A stretch of DNA of 64,000 nucleotides from contig JAEUTY010000018.1 of the NCBI GenBank assembly GCA_016787805.1, forward strand, positions 1 to 64,000, written 5' to 3'. The position numbers and the translations under genes were made by a program. Shown here one piece after another: positions 18,628 through 26,705 of this stretch (position 1 is its first letter; each line of letters opens with the position of its first letter). The stretch comes from Flavobacterium sp. (GTDB taxonomy: Bacteria; Bacteroidota; Bacteroidia; Flavobacteriales; Flavobacteriaceae). The notes under the pieces are model-generated. The model was given only the letters and a program-made list of their open reading frames with translations, was not told where the DNA came from and made no database searches.

Positions 18628-20121
18628 TTAGTTAGCGATTTTTATTTGACAACTTTCATTTTCTATTTCATTGTTATAAAGGTTTTGCTTTCTCCAATAT
18701 TCTTCGAGCGCTATTTGCGAACAATATTCCTGAAATTGAGCTGGTGTTTCTTGAATATTCTTTGAAATATATAGTTTGACTTCTTCCAGTCTATTGGGAA
18801 ACTCGGAAAGAATTCTTTTTGCCATTTTTAACTTATTCGCATTATTAATATAATCCAATTTAATGACACTGTCTATTCTTCCGGGTCTTGAAGAAATAAA
18901 ATTGTGTTTATCAAGGTTCATAAATTCTGGTATTCCTAATGCTTCATCAATTTTTGTGATGTCATTGGTTGAAATAATGGTAAAAATTCCGTCTGTTTTA
19001 TCTACACCATCCAAACAGTTTAGCAACGTATCAAAAGTCAAAGGGCTTTTTACCTCATTGTTACCATCGCCTGATTGATTATTGTTTTGATAAAACATAC
19101 TACCATTTAGCATCCCTGATAATTGGGATATGTTTTTACGTTTATGAAAAACATTATCAATATCTTCCATCAAAGCGATACAAGGAACATTAAGTTGCAT
19201 ACTTTGCCAAGCTTTCAAAAATTCATTGTTTGACATTTGTCCCAATGAGAAAACGTAAATTGGTAAATCAAGATCTTCAGCAAAAGCTCTTGCAAGAGCA
19301 GTTTTACCGGTTCCAGGTACGCCGTAGAGTAACCAACCTTTTTTCCAAGGTATTTTCTTTTCTTTATACCAATCTTTGCTTTTAATCCAAAGGCTTACAA
19401 TATCTATTAAGTTAACAACCTCGTCAGGGAAATAAAGATTATCTAAGGCACTACCTTTATTTTTCATTTCTAATCCCAAATCATTTTGATTTACGCCTAT
19501 TAAATCCAAGTTATTGAGCATGTACCAAGAATAACCGAAACCGTATTTTTGTTTTTTGTCGTTTTCTTGTTGTTTTCTTTCGGGAAAATAATAGATATTA
19601 AATCTGTTGGCCGTTTCGGCATTATCTTCTAGTTCCCAGCTGAGCTTGTTTCTTGTTCCAATCGCTTTTTCGATGATTTCGGCTACATTAACTGTTCCTC
19701 TTATTGAGACAATATAAGAATAGACTTTTTTATCTTCTCTTGTTCCTCCAGCATTATTTTCAAGACTAGTAGCATCCATTCCTTTTTTACTGAAAACGAA
19801 GGGAATCCTGAAAAGTTTAAAGAAGAATTTTTTCTGAGACAAAAACACAATCATACTTTCTCCATATCTTTCAAAAGCGACCAAACCGTATTTTCCCGTT
19901 CGAAACGATTCGTATTGTGATCCAAAAACTTTATCATAAGTATTAAACTTTTTATTATTTTGAATCAAATAACCTATTATTTCATTGTGCAAATCCTCTG
20001 TTTTAATCTCATACCTTTGGATAAAGATAGATAAGACAAACCACAGGGACGTTTTTATATTGGTCCAAAAACCAGCAACTAGTGCTATTAAAGCACCTCC
20101 TTTTAATAAGTCCATATTCAA
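18628..20121 (-). CDS. Membrane-anchored BCS1-like AAA ATPase
   Basis: 497 residues. An N-terminal hydrophobic segment (about 9-33) is followed by a BCS1-N-like region and then an AAA module. Walker A GVPGTGKT is at about 267-274, Walker B CIALMEDIDNV at about 314-324, sensor 1 FTIISTN at about 380, and the SSRPGRID arginine-finger block at about 410. Mitochondrial BCS1 moves a folded protein across a membrane; bacterial homologues are poorly studied. It is the last gene of the peptide operon and overlaps the S41 peptidase stop by 4 bp. I infer that it remodels or moves the operon product; nothing in the sequence proves this. Confidence 0.85.
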   Translation of the reverse strand: MNMDLLKGGALIALVAGFWTNIKTSLWFVLSIFIQRYEIKTEDLHNEIIGYLIQNNKKFNTYDKVFGSQYESFRTGKYGLVAFERYGESMIVFLSQKKFFFKLFRIPFVFSKKGMDATSLENNAGGTREDKKVYSYIVSIRGTVNVAEIIEKAIGTRNKLSWELEDNAETANRFNIYYFPERKQQENDKKQKYGFGYSWYMLNNLDLIGVNQNDLGLEMKNKGSALDNLYFPDEVVNLIDIVSLWIKSKDWYKEKKIPWKKGWLLYGVPGTGKTALARAFAEDLDLPIYVFSLGQMSNNEFLKAWQSMQLNVPCIALMEDIDNVFHKRKNISQLSGMLNGSMFYQNNNQSGDGNNEVKSPLTFDTLLNCLDGVDKTDGIFTIISTNDITKIDEALGIPEFMNLDKHNFISSRPGRIDSVIKLDYINNANKLKMAKRILSEFPNRLEEVKLYISKNIQETPAQFQEYCSQIALEEYWRKQNLYNNEIENESCQIKIAN

Positions 20122-21470
20122 GTTTTTTTATCGTTATCTATTAGTTCTAGGGCCTTTTGTAGTGCCTCTTCTGATTTGACTTCAATATCGGGATCTACCC
20201 CAACATTGTCTAAGCGGATTCCGTCAAAGGTGAAAAAATCAGCAATTGGTACCATGATCCTGTATTTTCCATACACTTCAAATGGATTTGCGGCCAACAT
20301 TCCACCATAAGTTCTTTCACCAATGATGGTTGCTTTTTTAGTTTTTTTCAACGCATACACAATCGGTTCGCAAGTACTCGCTGTTCTACCATTGGTTAAA
20401 ACGTATAAATTTCCTTTGAACACAGGATTAGTTGGTTTTTTAAAAATAAGTTTGACCCCTTTTGATGTTTTTAATTCATCTGTAAATTCTTTCGTGCTTT
20501 TGGGTTGAAGCTGAGGCAATGTGTTGAACAATTCAGATTGAAACCCTGAATACTGCATCTTATTGGTTACAAAAAAACCCACTTCCATATCATCTGTTAG
20601 GATGTATTTTGCTAAAGCAAAAGCAGCATCAATACCTCCGCCACCATTTTCCCTCAGATCAATAACGAGGTTTTTGAAAGATTTATTTTCTATTATTTTC
20701 GGCAAAGTTTCTGCCAATTCCTTTTGTGAATTACTGAAATTCTTGATTAAGAGATAGGCTGTATTATCGTTTTTTTCTTCAAAAACAACGGATTTGTTTG
20801 AGCTTGTGCTTTCGCCCTCTGAGACATCTTCAGAAATTAATAAGGTTAGATGTGTAAATGGAAGTTTTTGGGCTAGTATGTTAAAGCCTAAGAAAAGCTC
20901 AATATCGTCATGTGCGTTATCACATAGTTTTTCAATTCCTTTTTGAAATTTTTTCCACTCCTTATTTTGCAATGCATTTTTGGAAAAGATATTGTCATTT
21001 ACTGTTTTTATTATCAAAGGATAGAGATGTTTATAATCGATCTTGTTTTGTGCAGAATTGATTCCACTTAGCGTACCCATTGGACTTGCTTGATCATCTA
21101 GGAATTCTCCACTTAGGATATTGTTTTTTATGGCACCCTTGAATTTTAACTTCCCTATCATAGGGATATTTGTTTCTCCAAACAGACTATCCTTTTTTTG
21201 TGTTCCTTTGATGACCATGATTATTCCTTTTTTAGGAGATTTACCTATGAGTCTTCCTAATTTTGCTTTGCCTCCCATGATGCGTACATCGGCATTTTGA
21301 GGAGAAGTTATAGCAAATTTGTCTTGAGCTATGGTTATATCCAAAAAAGTGGAAAATATAGTGCCGTTGCCAAAATCTATTTCGCTTTTAAAATGGTTCA
21401 CATTTTTTTGTGCAAAAGAGGATATTGTCAACAAAAAGAACAATAAGGAGATAGGTTTATTTATAGGCAT
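20118..21470 (-). CDS. Secreted S41-family peptidase
   Basis: 450 residues. A signal peptide ends near SSFAQ (21), so it acts in the periplasm or at the surface. The N-terminal 220 residues are unassigned. The C-terminal tail-specific protease (S41) domain shows YLLIKNF, VIDLRENGGGG (about 269-279), the nucleophile region NGRTASTCEP (Ser365 expected) and GERTYGGML (about 384-392). No PDZ domain is evident. It overlaps the acyltransferase-like gene by 10 bp. In context it is a candidate for trimming or releasing the small peptide encoded upstream. Confidence 0.87.
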   Translation of the reverse strand: MPINKPISLLFFLLTISSFAQKNVNHFKSEIDFGNGTIFSTFLDITIAQDKFAITSPQNADVRIMGGKAKLGRLIGKSPKKGIIMVIKGTQKKDSLFGETNIPMIGKLKFKGAIKNNILSGEFLDDQASPMGTLSGINSAQNKIDYKHLYPLIIKTVNDNIFSKNALQNKEWKKFQKGIEKLCDNAHDDIELFLGFNILAQKLPFTHLTLLISEDVSEGESTSSNKSVVFEEKNDNTAYLLIKNFSNSQKELAETLPKIIENKSFKNLVIDLRENGGGGIDAAFALAKYILTDDMEVGFFVTNKMQYSGFQSELFNTLPQLQPKSTKEFTDELKTSKGVKLIFKKPTNPVFKGNLYVLTNGRTASTCEPIVYALKKTKKATIIGERTYGGMLAANPFEVYGKYRIMVPIADFFTFDGIRLDNVGVDPDIEVKSEEALQKALELIDNDKKT

Positions 21471-22642
21471 AGAATAGGTTTTATAAAATTCATTTCGATG
21501 AGTTCTTCTAAAAACTCAAAACCAACAACTTCATTTTCAATAATTAAAGGTTCATTCTTAGAAATTGTCCGTGGAGTTTGGAAATAATTCAATACGTCAT
21601 ATAAAAGTTCACCTATTCTCATGATTTCGTATTTTTTCTTCAATACTAGAAAAATATGGTTTTCATCATGTTTGACTAATTGAACATAGTCGCTCACAAT
21701 AAATTTAGTGTTCTTATAATTTATAGTAGCTAAATTGATGCTTGTTTCTTCAGAAAGCTCTTCAGTATCAAATAATTTATGTAGGTAGAACCAACCCGAC
21801 CATTGTTCGTAATCTTTTATCAGATAATTTTCTAACACACCATATAATTTTCGGGTGACTTCATGGATAAACCCGTTTCGATCGTTTTTGGCAAGGATAT
21901 CATCTGTGTTCAAAAGATTTATTTCTACCTTATTATTCAGATTTTTATCACGTTTAGCAATTACAGTTGCTACAGGGGCTTTACTTAAATAAGCCAAGAA
22001 GGCGACTCCTTGTCTTGCATAGATATGATGATTTAAAAAATTAATTTTTAACAAGTTTTTATCGTTGCTGTAATTATTTTCTTTTGTTCCTGTGTTGCCA
22101 TCAATAAAGAAAAACACTGAAATCCCATCTGCCAATTTTTTAGTTAATTTGAGTAACAATTTAGGATCTTCTGCTGATAGTATTTCTAGGGCTTTACCAT
22201 CTCCATTAGGTACATTTTTATACACTTGCTGAACTAAGTGTTCGTAATCGTTGATATAGTTATTTCCTGCTACGACACAAAATGGAACGGCTTTGTGGGC
22301 CAAATTCCTCAATATCATGTAATATGAGCCCGCATGATAGCTCACATAAATATGTGCTTTGCTAAGGCTTTGTTCAACTACATTTGATTTATCATAAAAT
22401 TTGGTATTTTCCAAAAGGGAAGGATAAAACATATCAATATCCGATAATGATCGGTGAAATTGCATGTTTTGAACCAGTTTATAGTGGTCACTGGTTTTTA
22501 ATTTGGGCATGAAAGTAGATAAACTGGAAGAAACCAACAAATACGACCAAAGCAATCCGTTGATCTCTAAATCATTAATTTCGGTATTGTAAATCTTTTC
22601 CTTAATAAGTTCTACATTCTCAGAAAACTTTGTATTTGACAT
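21461..22642 (-). CDS. Lipid-A-acyltransferase-like protein with a C-terminal PqqD/RRE-like domain
   Basis: 393 residues. The region at about 90-295 resembles the LpxL/LpxM (LABLAT) acyltransferase fold: YVSYHAGSYYMIL, then GISVFFFIDGNTGT (about 173-186), ARQGVAFLAYLSKAPVATV (about 209-227) and YEQWSGWFYLHKL (about 278-290). The usual HX4(D/E) pair reads H103...Y108, so the acidic partner is missing. Residues about 312-390 look like a PqqD-type peptide recognition element: strands around VSDYVQLVKHDENHIFLVL, then helices ending in VVGFEFLEELIEMNFIKP. It sits between the 71-residue peptide gene and the S41 peptidase. I infer a peptide-modifying enzyme; the reaction is unproven. No signal peptide or membrane segment. 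Confidence 0.75.
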   Translation of the reverse strand: MSNTKFSENVELIKEKIYNTEINDLEINGLLWSYLLVSSSLSTFMPKLKTSDHYKLVQNMQFHRSLSDIDMFYPSLLENTKFYDKSNVVEQSLSKAHIYVSYHAGSYYMILRNLAHKAVPFCVVAGNNYINDYEHLVQQVYKNVPNGDGKALEILSAEDPKLLLKLTKKLADGISVFFFIDGNTGTKENNYSNDKNLLKINFLNHHIYARQGVAFLAYLSKAPVATVIAKRDKNLNNKVEINLLNTDDILAKNDRNGFIHEVTRKLYGVLENYLIKDYEQWSGWFYLHKLFDTEELSEETSINLATINYKNTKFIVSDYVQLVKHDENHIFLVLKKKYEIMRIGELLYDVLNYFQTPRTISKNEPLIIENEVVGFEFLEELIEMNFIKPILCL

Positions 22643-22684
22643 GATTGATTCTTTTAGGTTTATAAATTGTTTTAACGGGTAATA

Positions 22685-22716
22685 TATATGCCCTGCCTAT
22701 TTGGGCAGGGCATATA
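22685..22716 (-). promoter_or_regulatory. GC-rich hairpin between the peptide gene and the acyltransferase-like gene
   Basis: A perfect 13-bp stem (TATATGCCCTGCC / GGCAGGGCATATA) with a 6-nt loop, 4 bp after the peptide stop. It lacks a T-run on the minus strand. Such a hairpin would stabilise or attenuate the transcript so that the peptide is made in excess over the downstream enzymes, a common arrangement in RiPP operons. Confidence 0.8.
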
Positions 22717-22719
22717 GAA

Positions 22720-22935
22720 TTAAACAGCTTTTATATCAACTGTTGGATTTACTGTACAGTGACAATCATTTTTGTTTGATCGTAAAGCCGATACGTGCTC
22801 GTCATTGTTGAAATCAAAAGTACTGTTTCTTGCTACGAAATCGTCAAAGCTTTTCAACTGAGTTGAATTTGTGATTTGGCTTCTTACATTTACGATTTCT
22901 TTTCTTGATGCTGAGGTTTTTAAATCAATTATCAT
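22720..22935 (-). CDS. 71-residue candidate RiPP precursor peptide
   Basis: The charged N-terminal part resembles a leader: MIIDLKTSASRKEIVNV, then QLKSFDDFVARNSTFDF. The short C-terminal segment DCHCTVNPTVDIKAV carries the only two Cys residues. No signal peptide and no GG cleavage motif. It is the first gene of an operon with an RRE-like acyltransferase homologue, a secreted peptidase and an AAA ATPase, and is separated from them by a strong hairpin. It has its own promoter and operator-like element 90-150 bp upstream. The precursor assignment rests on context; no precursor family is recognised. Confidence 0.7.
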   Translation of the reverse strand: MIIDLKTSASRKEIVNVRSQITNSTQLKSFDDFVARNSTFDFNNDEHVSALRSNKNDCHCTVNPTVDIKAV

Positions 22936-22959
22936 AATATTAAAATTTAAAGGTTGATT

Positions 22960-22982
22960 AAATCTGAAACCCTTTCAGATTT
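22960..22982. promoter_or_regulatory. Leader hairpin before the peptide gene
   Basis: AAATCTGAAA, CCC, TTTCAGATTT: a perfect 10-bp stem in the presumed 5' leader, 25 bp before the peptide start. On the plus strand it is followed by a T-run and would also act as a terminator for transcription coming from the left. Confidence 0.6.
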
Positions 22983-23507
22983 TTTTTAATTTGTTTTACA
23001 AATATTCTCGAGTAATTTGTTAAGTCAAAACTACTTCAAGATTACCAGCTAACATTACACTAAAAGTGTAAAAAAAGTTAAAAATCAATAAGTTAGCATT
23101 AAAAAAGTTGCAATTGTGTTTAAGACTACCGAAAAAAGCTCATCTTGTTATGTGTCTTTCATCTTAAAGTTATTTGCAAAACACAAATTCTACTTCGTTT
23201 TTTCGTTTTCAAGGCAAAAACAAAATTGTCAGATTTTATTTTTACTTCTTTCAATGTAATTTGTTTCTTTTTTAGGTTCTTCAATTTACATCTTCTTGAT
23301 GGCTTTATTTTTCTAAATTTTTACTTGTTACAAATTTTAAGAATTTGAACTTTTAAAAAATTTGGATTTCACGAATCAACTGACAGGCTAATATTTGATT
23401 TTTAATCATTTATAAAATGGTGTTGTGATTTGAAAAACTAATCCAGAGTAAGTAATTAGACACTACATTAGTTGAATTGTTGAAAATGGAGGTTGAGTAA
23501 AAAAAAA
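22983..23507. other. Gene-free stretch upstream of the peptide operon
   Basis: Very A+T-rich. Besides the promoter/operator at 23026-23082 I find no convincing gene. Short lysine-rich frames are present but lack good starts. The terminator of the next gene pair closes the stretch at 23508. Confidence 0.6.
23026..23082 (-). promoter_or_regulatory. Promoter and operator copy 1 (peptide operon)
   Basis: On the minus strand the -7 element TAGTTTTG (23033-23026) matches TAnnTTTG. A palindrome TTACACTAAAAGTGTAA (plus strand, 23055-23071) begins 22 nt upstream and is followed by GTTAAA at 23077. The same 28 bp recur without mismatch at 25729-25756. The palindrome centre is near -43, where an activator touching the polymerase would bind. 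Confidence 0.75.
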
Positions 23508-23537
23508 AAAACGACCGTTTTTTACAACCGTCGTTTT
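23508..23537 (-). terminator. Terminator of the secreted-protein gene pair
   Basis: AAAACGAC ... GTCGTTTT stem, followed on the minus strand by an uninterrupted T-run (the A-run at 23499-23511 on the plus strand), 56 bp after the stop of the 378-residue gene. Confidence 0.88.
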
Positions 23538-23592
23538 AAAAAAAATTAACCCGCTTTTTTTACTGAATGACTATTTTTTAGATGAACGATGA

Positions 23593-24729
23593 CTAATCAA
23601 ATTCGTTTAATCCGTAGAGTATTTCTTTCATTTTGGTACCATTAATTTCGACTGGTTTATAGGCAACATTGAATTTATCAATAGCTACATCAATATCTGA
23701 TTTAAGCTTTTTATATTCTAATGGCAATTTGGTTTCGCACTGTTTTTCGTTTTCATAACTGTTTAAAATAATTTTAAATTTTTCGTAGAATTTTCCACCT
23801 TGATCAATAAAATTATTGTATTGAGTGATGAATTGAAGCAATCTATCTATTGGAAATTCAAGATTAACTTGCATTTTGTATTGAGAAGTTCCTGTTGAAG
23901 TTTTCATTTTGGTTAGGTATTCTTCCATTTTTTGATTGACCGTTTCCCAATCATCATTTTTTCGACAGTTTTCTAGTGCTGCGGTATATCCAATTGGTTT
24001 GGTGTAATCTTTAAACAAGAGCTCGATTTCTTGTTTTACTTTGTCGTTGCTTGTTTGCAAAAAAGCAGTTTCAAAATATATGGTATTTAAATCGTTTTGC
24101 ATTCGAAGAGTAAAATCAAGTATACACTCAACATTGGCCAACTCTTTTTCTTTTTCTTCTTTGGTTAACGCAGAACCAACCATATTCGTAAAGGTTTGAA
24201 CCAAAGACACTATTGTATTTGTCCCTAAAATAGAAGTCAAATCCAATCCTGTTTTTTTGTCTTTTTTGGCTGCAATTACTTCTTTGAGCTTTTCGTATTC
24301 AGGATATTGATTGGGATTTGAAATCTTATTGATTTCATTTAGTGTACGAACTGATGCAAAATGATGATCTAGACTAAGAACTTTTTCATATAAGATTTTA
24401 ATAATTTGTAATCCTTTAAGATAGCGAACTTTCGATATTTCTCCTGAGGTTTCTGTCATTAGTTGCTTAATTTCCGATTTTATTAGATCTTTTTCTACTA
24501 GTAAATCGATTTTTTGCTCCGGGCTGTAAGCGATGGCTAGTGCTTTATCAACTCGTTCTAGCTCTTCGTATTTAATATCAACTAACAACTCAAAACGGTG
24601 ATTGATCGAATTGATTTCAACTATTAGTTCTTCTAACAACTTATCGGGGTCTTTCTCTTTTATTGTTGAAAAAGCATTTGCCTTTGCAAACAAAATGAGC
24701 ACAACCATTATGTATTTTAGCTTTTTCAT
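23593..24729 (-). CDS. Secreted helical protein, unknown function
   Basis: 378 residues. A signal peptide ends near AKANAFS (about 20). The rest is predicted almost wholly helical and highly charged, with coiled-coil-like segments (DKLLEELIVEINSINHRFELLV, KIDLLVEKDLIKSEIKQLM). A central Thr/Val-rich patch (SILGTNTIVSLVQTFTNMVGSAL, about 166-188) could touch a membrane. I recognise no family. It follows the small Cys-containing secreted protein by 29 bp in the same operon, and that operon has operator copy 2. Confidence 0.8.
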   Translation of the reverse strand: MKKLKYIMVVLILFAKANAFSTIKEKDPDKLLEELIVEINSINHRFELLVDIKYEELERVDKALAIAYSPEQKIDLLVEKDLIKSEIKQLMTETSGEISKVRYLKGLQIIKILYEKVLSLDHHFASVRTLNEINKISNPNQYPEYEKLKEVIAAKKDKKTGLDLTSILGTNTIVSLVQTFTNMVGSALTKEEKEKELANVECILDFTLRMQNDLNTIYFETAFLQTSNDKVKQEIELLFKDYTKPIGYTAALENCRKNDDWETVNQKMEEYLTKMKTSTGTSQYKMQVNLEFPIDRLLQFITQYNNFIDQGGKFYEKFKIILNSYENEKQCETKLPLEYKKLKSDIDVAIDKFNVAYKPVEINGTKMKEILYGLNEFD

Positions 24730-24758
24730 GATGTTTTTTATTTTTTGTAAGGTGTTTT

Positions 24759-25202
24759 TTATTGCGTTGTAAGTGTAAGCGATACCAATATAGTATCGTT
24801 AACAATTTCAATTGGATAAGTTCCTCTTTTTAAAACTCGATAAGCTGGATCAAGTTCTAAATACAATAGTGTATTGATATCAAAAACAAAATCTTGTTCC
24901 TGAAAAAAAAGTAATTGTTCATCGGTTAAAACTTGAGCATACGATTTACCAAAAAAAATGTTTTGTTCTTCAAGAGTTAATTTTGATGCTTCAATTTCAA
25001 TGACCATTGATTTTGACGAAAGTTTTGTGATATTAAAATTTTTCATATTAGATTGTTTTGATCCTGTTGAACCGATTGAACATAAACCAGAGCCTCCACC
25101 ACAATCTCGCCCACGGATGTCAAGACCTATTGATTTTGTTTGTGCAATTACTGGTGCACAATACAAGGTAAATGCCGCTATAATTAGTACTATTATTTTC
25201 AT
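24759..25202 (-). CDS. Small secreted Cys-containing protein (paralogue of 26706-27152)
   Basis: 147 residues. A signal peptide ends near APVIAQ (21). The mature N-terminus holds RGRDCGGGSGLCSIGS, two Cys six residues apart. The rest is beta/alpha with YRVLKRGTYPIEIVNDTILVSLTL at the end. The protein at 26706-27152 has the same layout (signal, two close Cys, a SM(V/T)xxI segment, a G(T/V)Y strand, an (N)D-x2-IxxxxT end). Function unknown. First gene of its operon, with an operator-like element about 60 bp upstream. Confidence 0.8.
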   Translation of the reverse strand: MKIIVLIIAAFTLYCAPVIAQTKSIGLDIRGRDCGGGSGLCSIGSTGSKQSNMKNFNITKLSSKSMVIEIEASKLTLEEQNIFFGKSYAQVLTDEQLLFFQEQDFVFDINTLLYLELDPAYRVLKRGTYPIEIVNDTILVSLTLTTQ

Positions 25203-25231
25203 TATTAGTTTTTTTTAATGTTAATGTGGTA

Positions 25232-25288
25232 TAAAGGTAATTCTAGGTGTTATTTTGTTTGTATGGGAAATACGTAAAAACTGTTAAT
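25232..25288 (-). promoter_or_regulatory. Promoter and operator copy 2
   Basis: The -7 element is TACCTTTA on the minus strand (25239-25232). The operator GTATGGGAAATACGTA (25261-25276) starts 22 nt upstream and is followed by TGTTAAT at 25282. Spacing is identical to copies 1, 3, 4 and 5. Confidence 0.7.
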
Positions 25289-25292
25289 TTTT

Positions 25293-25699
25293 AATCAAAT
25301 TTTGTCTAACAAAAAACCTTCTCTTTTTAGTTATTTTTGCCTTTGCCCCGCTCATTAGGTTAACATTTGAAACTTTTCGAATAACCCGCTGTGATAGAGT
25401 TCATTTTTCGTTTAATTTCCTATCGAGGCTAAATAAATAATAATTTGGCGCTCTGAAACTACTTTAGTCGCTTTATAAAACTATCTTATGTTTTTATGTG
25501 CATGAAAAGTTTCCATTGGTTATTTCTGGTTTTATGAAATAATTGATAAACAATTTTTCAAATTCTTCAGTAATTATAAAGCGTCCTTATTATTTGAATA
25601 GGTTAGAATTGAAAATCCGACTAGTACAAATTTTTTCATGACACTAAATTTAAAGTTGATTTTTTTCTAACAATTTCAAATGTTCACAATTTGATGTTG
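25293..25699. other. Gene-free stretch, possibly a decayed gene
   Basis: On the minus strand a short frame at 25639-25574 starts with a signal-peptide-like MKKFVLVGFSILTYS and stops after 21 codons. Another frame just beyond it gives RFIITEEFEKLFINYF before a stop. Both lie downstream of promoter/operator copy 3, so this may be the remnant of another member of the same regulon. The evidence is weak and could be chance. Confidence 0.35.
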
Positions 25700-25756
25700 T
25701 AAAATTAGCAGCATGAAATGAGAGGGCTTTACACTAAAAGTGTAAAAAAAGTTAAA
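25700..25756 (-). promoter_or_regulatory. Promoter and operator copy 3
   Basis: -7 element TAATTTTA on the minus strand (25707-25700); operator TTACACTAAAAGTGTAA at 25729-25745 with GTTAAA at 25751. All 28 bp equal copy 1. It points into the gene-poor stretch 25203-25700, and its nearest downstream frame is the short signal-peptide-like one at 25639. It abuts the stop of the response regulator at 25771. Confidence 0.7.
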
Positions 25757-25770
25757 TTTTAAATCAAAGT

Positions 25771-26430
25771 TTATAAAAGACCGAGTAAACGACATTCTTT
25801 AAGAATATCTTCATCGCTTCCTTTTTCAATACCTAATAAATCTTTGATTTTGCTTTTTCGTTTCTTAACAGTATCTTCTGAAACGTTGAGTTGTGTAGCG
25901 ATAGATTTAATAAGAAATCCTTCTGAAATGAGTACAATAATTTGTCTGTCAATTCTATCTAAAAGTCCTTGTGAGAGTAGTCTTTCTTTAATCCGTTCGT
26001 GGACTAACTCAGAATAATAAGTGAAGCCCTCTAAAACTTTATTAAGAATTTCAATTAGTTGTTCTGGCTGAAAATCACTTTTAACTACCAACGCATTGGG
26101 TTGCACTTTTTTTACTATAGTAAATAATTTGATTGCATCAGAATGCGTAGTAAGCATTATGATTTTTGTGTTAGGCATATACTTCCGCACCAATAATGCC
26201 AAATCTTCACCTGAATATATATTTTGCTGAGGATAAGGAGGTAAGCTGTAGTCCAAAAAAACCAAATCGAAAACGTTTAGGTTTGAAGGATTAGTTATAA
26301 TTTTATAGGCTGTTTCACAATTATTTGCAGCTGTGCTTTCAACAGTATATTTATCATTTAATGACAATACAGATTTATAACCCTCAATCATCATTTGATG
26401 ATCGTCAACCATTAAAATTTTGACTAACAT
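25771..26430 (-). CDS. NarL/LuxR-type response regulator 1
   Basis: 219 residues. Receiver domain with acidic pocket (DD at 9-10), phospho-acceptor D60 in VFLDYSLPP, T/S in MLTTHSD and Lys in VVKSDF. A C-terminal LuxR-type helix-turn-helix follows (about 155-215: DRQIIVLISEGFLIKSIATQLNVSEDTVKKRKSKI). It is a close paralogue of the regulator at 27289-27951; both share the unusual ETAYKIITN/EEAYFIITN block and a GSDEDI/GTDEDL end. It probably binds the repeated operator found at five nearby promoters; this is inference. Confidence 0.92.
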   Translation of the reverse strand: MLVKILMVDDHQMMIEGYKSVLSLNDKYTVESTAANNCETAYKIITNPSNLNVFDLVFLDYSLPPYPQQNIYSGEDLALLVRKYMPNTKIIMLTTHSDAIKLFTIVKKVQPNALVVKSDFQPEQLIEILNKVLEGFTYYSELVHERIKERLLSQGLLDRIDRQIIVLISEGFLIKSIATQLNVSEDTVKKRKSKIKDLLGIEKGSDEDILKECRLLGLL

Positions 26431-26572
26431 GAAGTATATAATATTTTAGTGAAAATAATAAACTAATTTGGTATTGTCAAACTTTTTCCGGTTTTTTTCG
26501 ACTTTACAATCTATCTGAAACTCTCGGATTGAAATACATCATCGCTACACTATTTTTTTATGATCCTTTTGA

Positions 26573-26592
26573 AACGATAATATCATATCGTT
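26573..26592. repeat. Inverted repeat AACGATA / TATCGTT
   Basis: A perfect 7-bp palindromic pair with a 6-nt centre, between the terminator at 26626 and response regulator 1. It could be an operator of that gene but does not match the 28-bp element family. Confidence 0.45.
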
Positions 26593-26625
26593 GACTTCTA
26601 TTTTATACTTATTATAAATATAAAA

Positions 26626-26656
26626 AAAGTGGTGCTTTTTGATCAAGTACCACTTT
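26626..26656 (-). terminator. Terminator after the 148-residue secreted protein gene
   Basis: AAAGTGGT / ACCACTTT stem with a 15-nt loop and a T-run on the minus strand, 50 bp after the gene's stop codon. Confidence 0.8.
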
Positions 26657-26705
26657 AACTTAAAAGTAAGATTGTTTTCTAGAATTTTGATGCAGCTTTT
26701 GATTG

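Noticed and set aside
23159-23284. 41-codon minus-strand frame (TTG start, MKNLKKKQITLKEV-like) upstream of the peptide operon
   Set aside because: It resembles Bacteroidota natural-product leaders but has only a TTG start, lies upstream of the predicted promoter in very A-rich DNA, and its lysine content is what random AT-rich DNA gives.
23145-23348. 67-codon plus-strand frame
   Set aside because: Phe/Leu-rich translation of AT-rich intergenic DNA with no coding signature.
26459-26510. Minus-strand codons reading TGKSLTIPN before a stop, like the end of a histidine kinase
   Set aside because: Only about nine residues fit and a stop lies just upstream; too short to call a kinase remnant.
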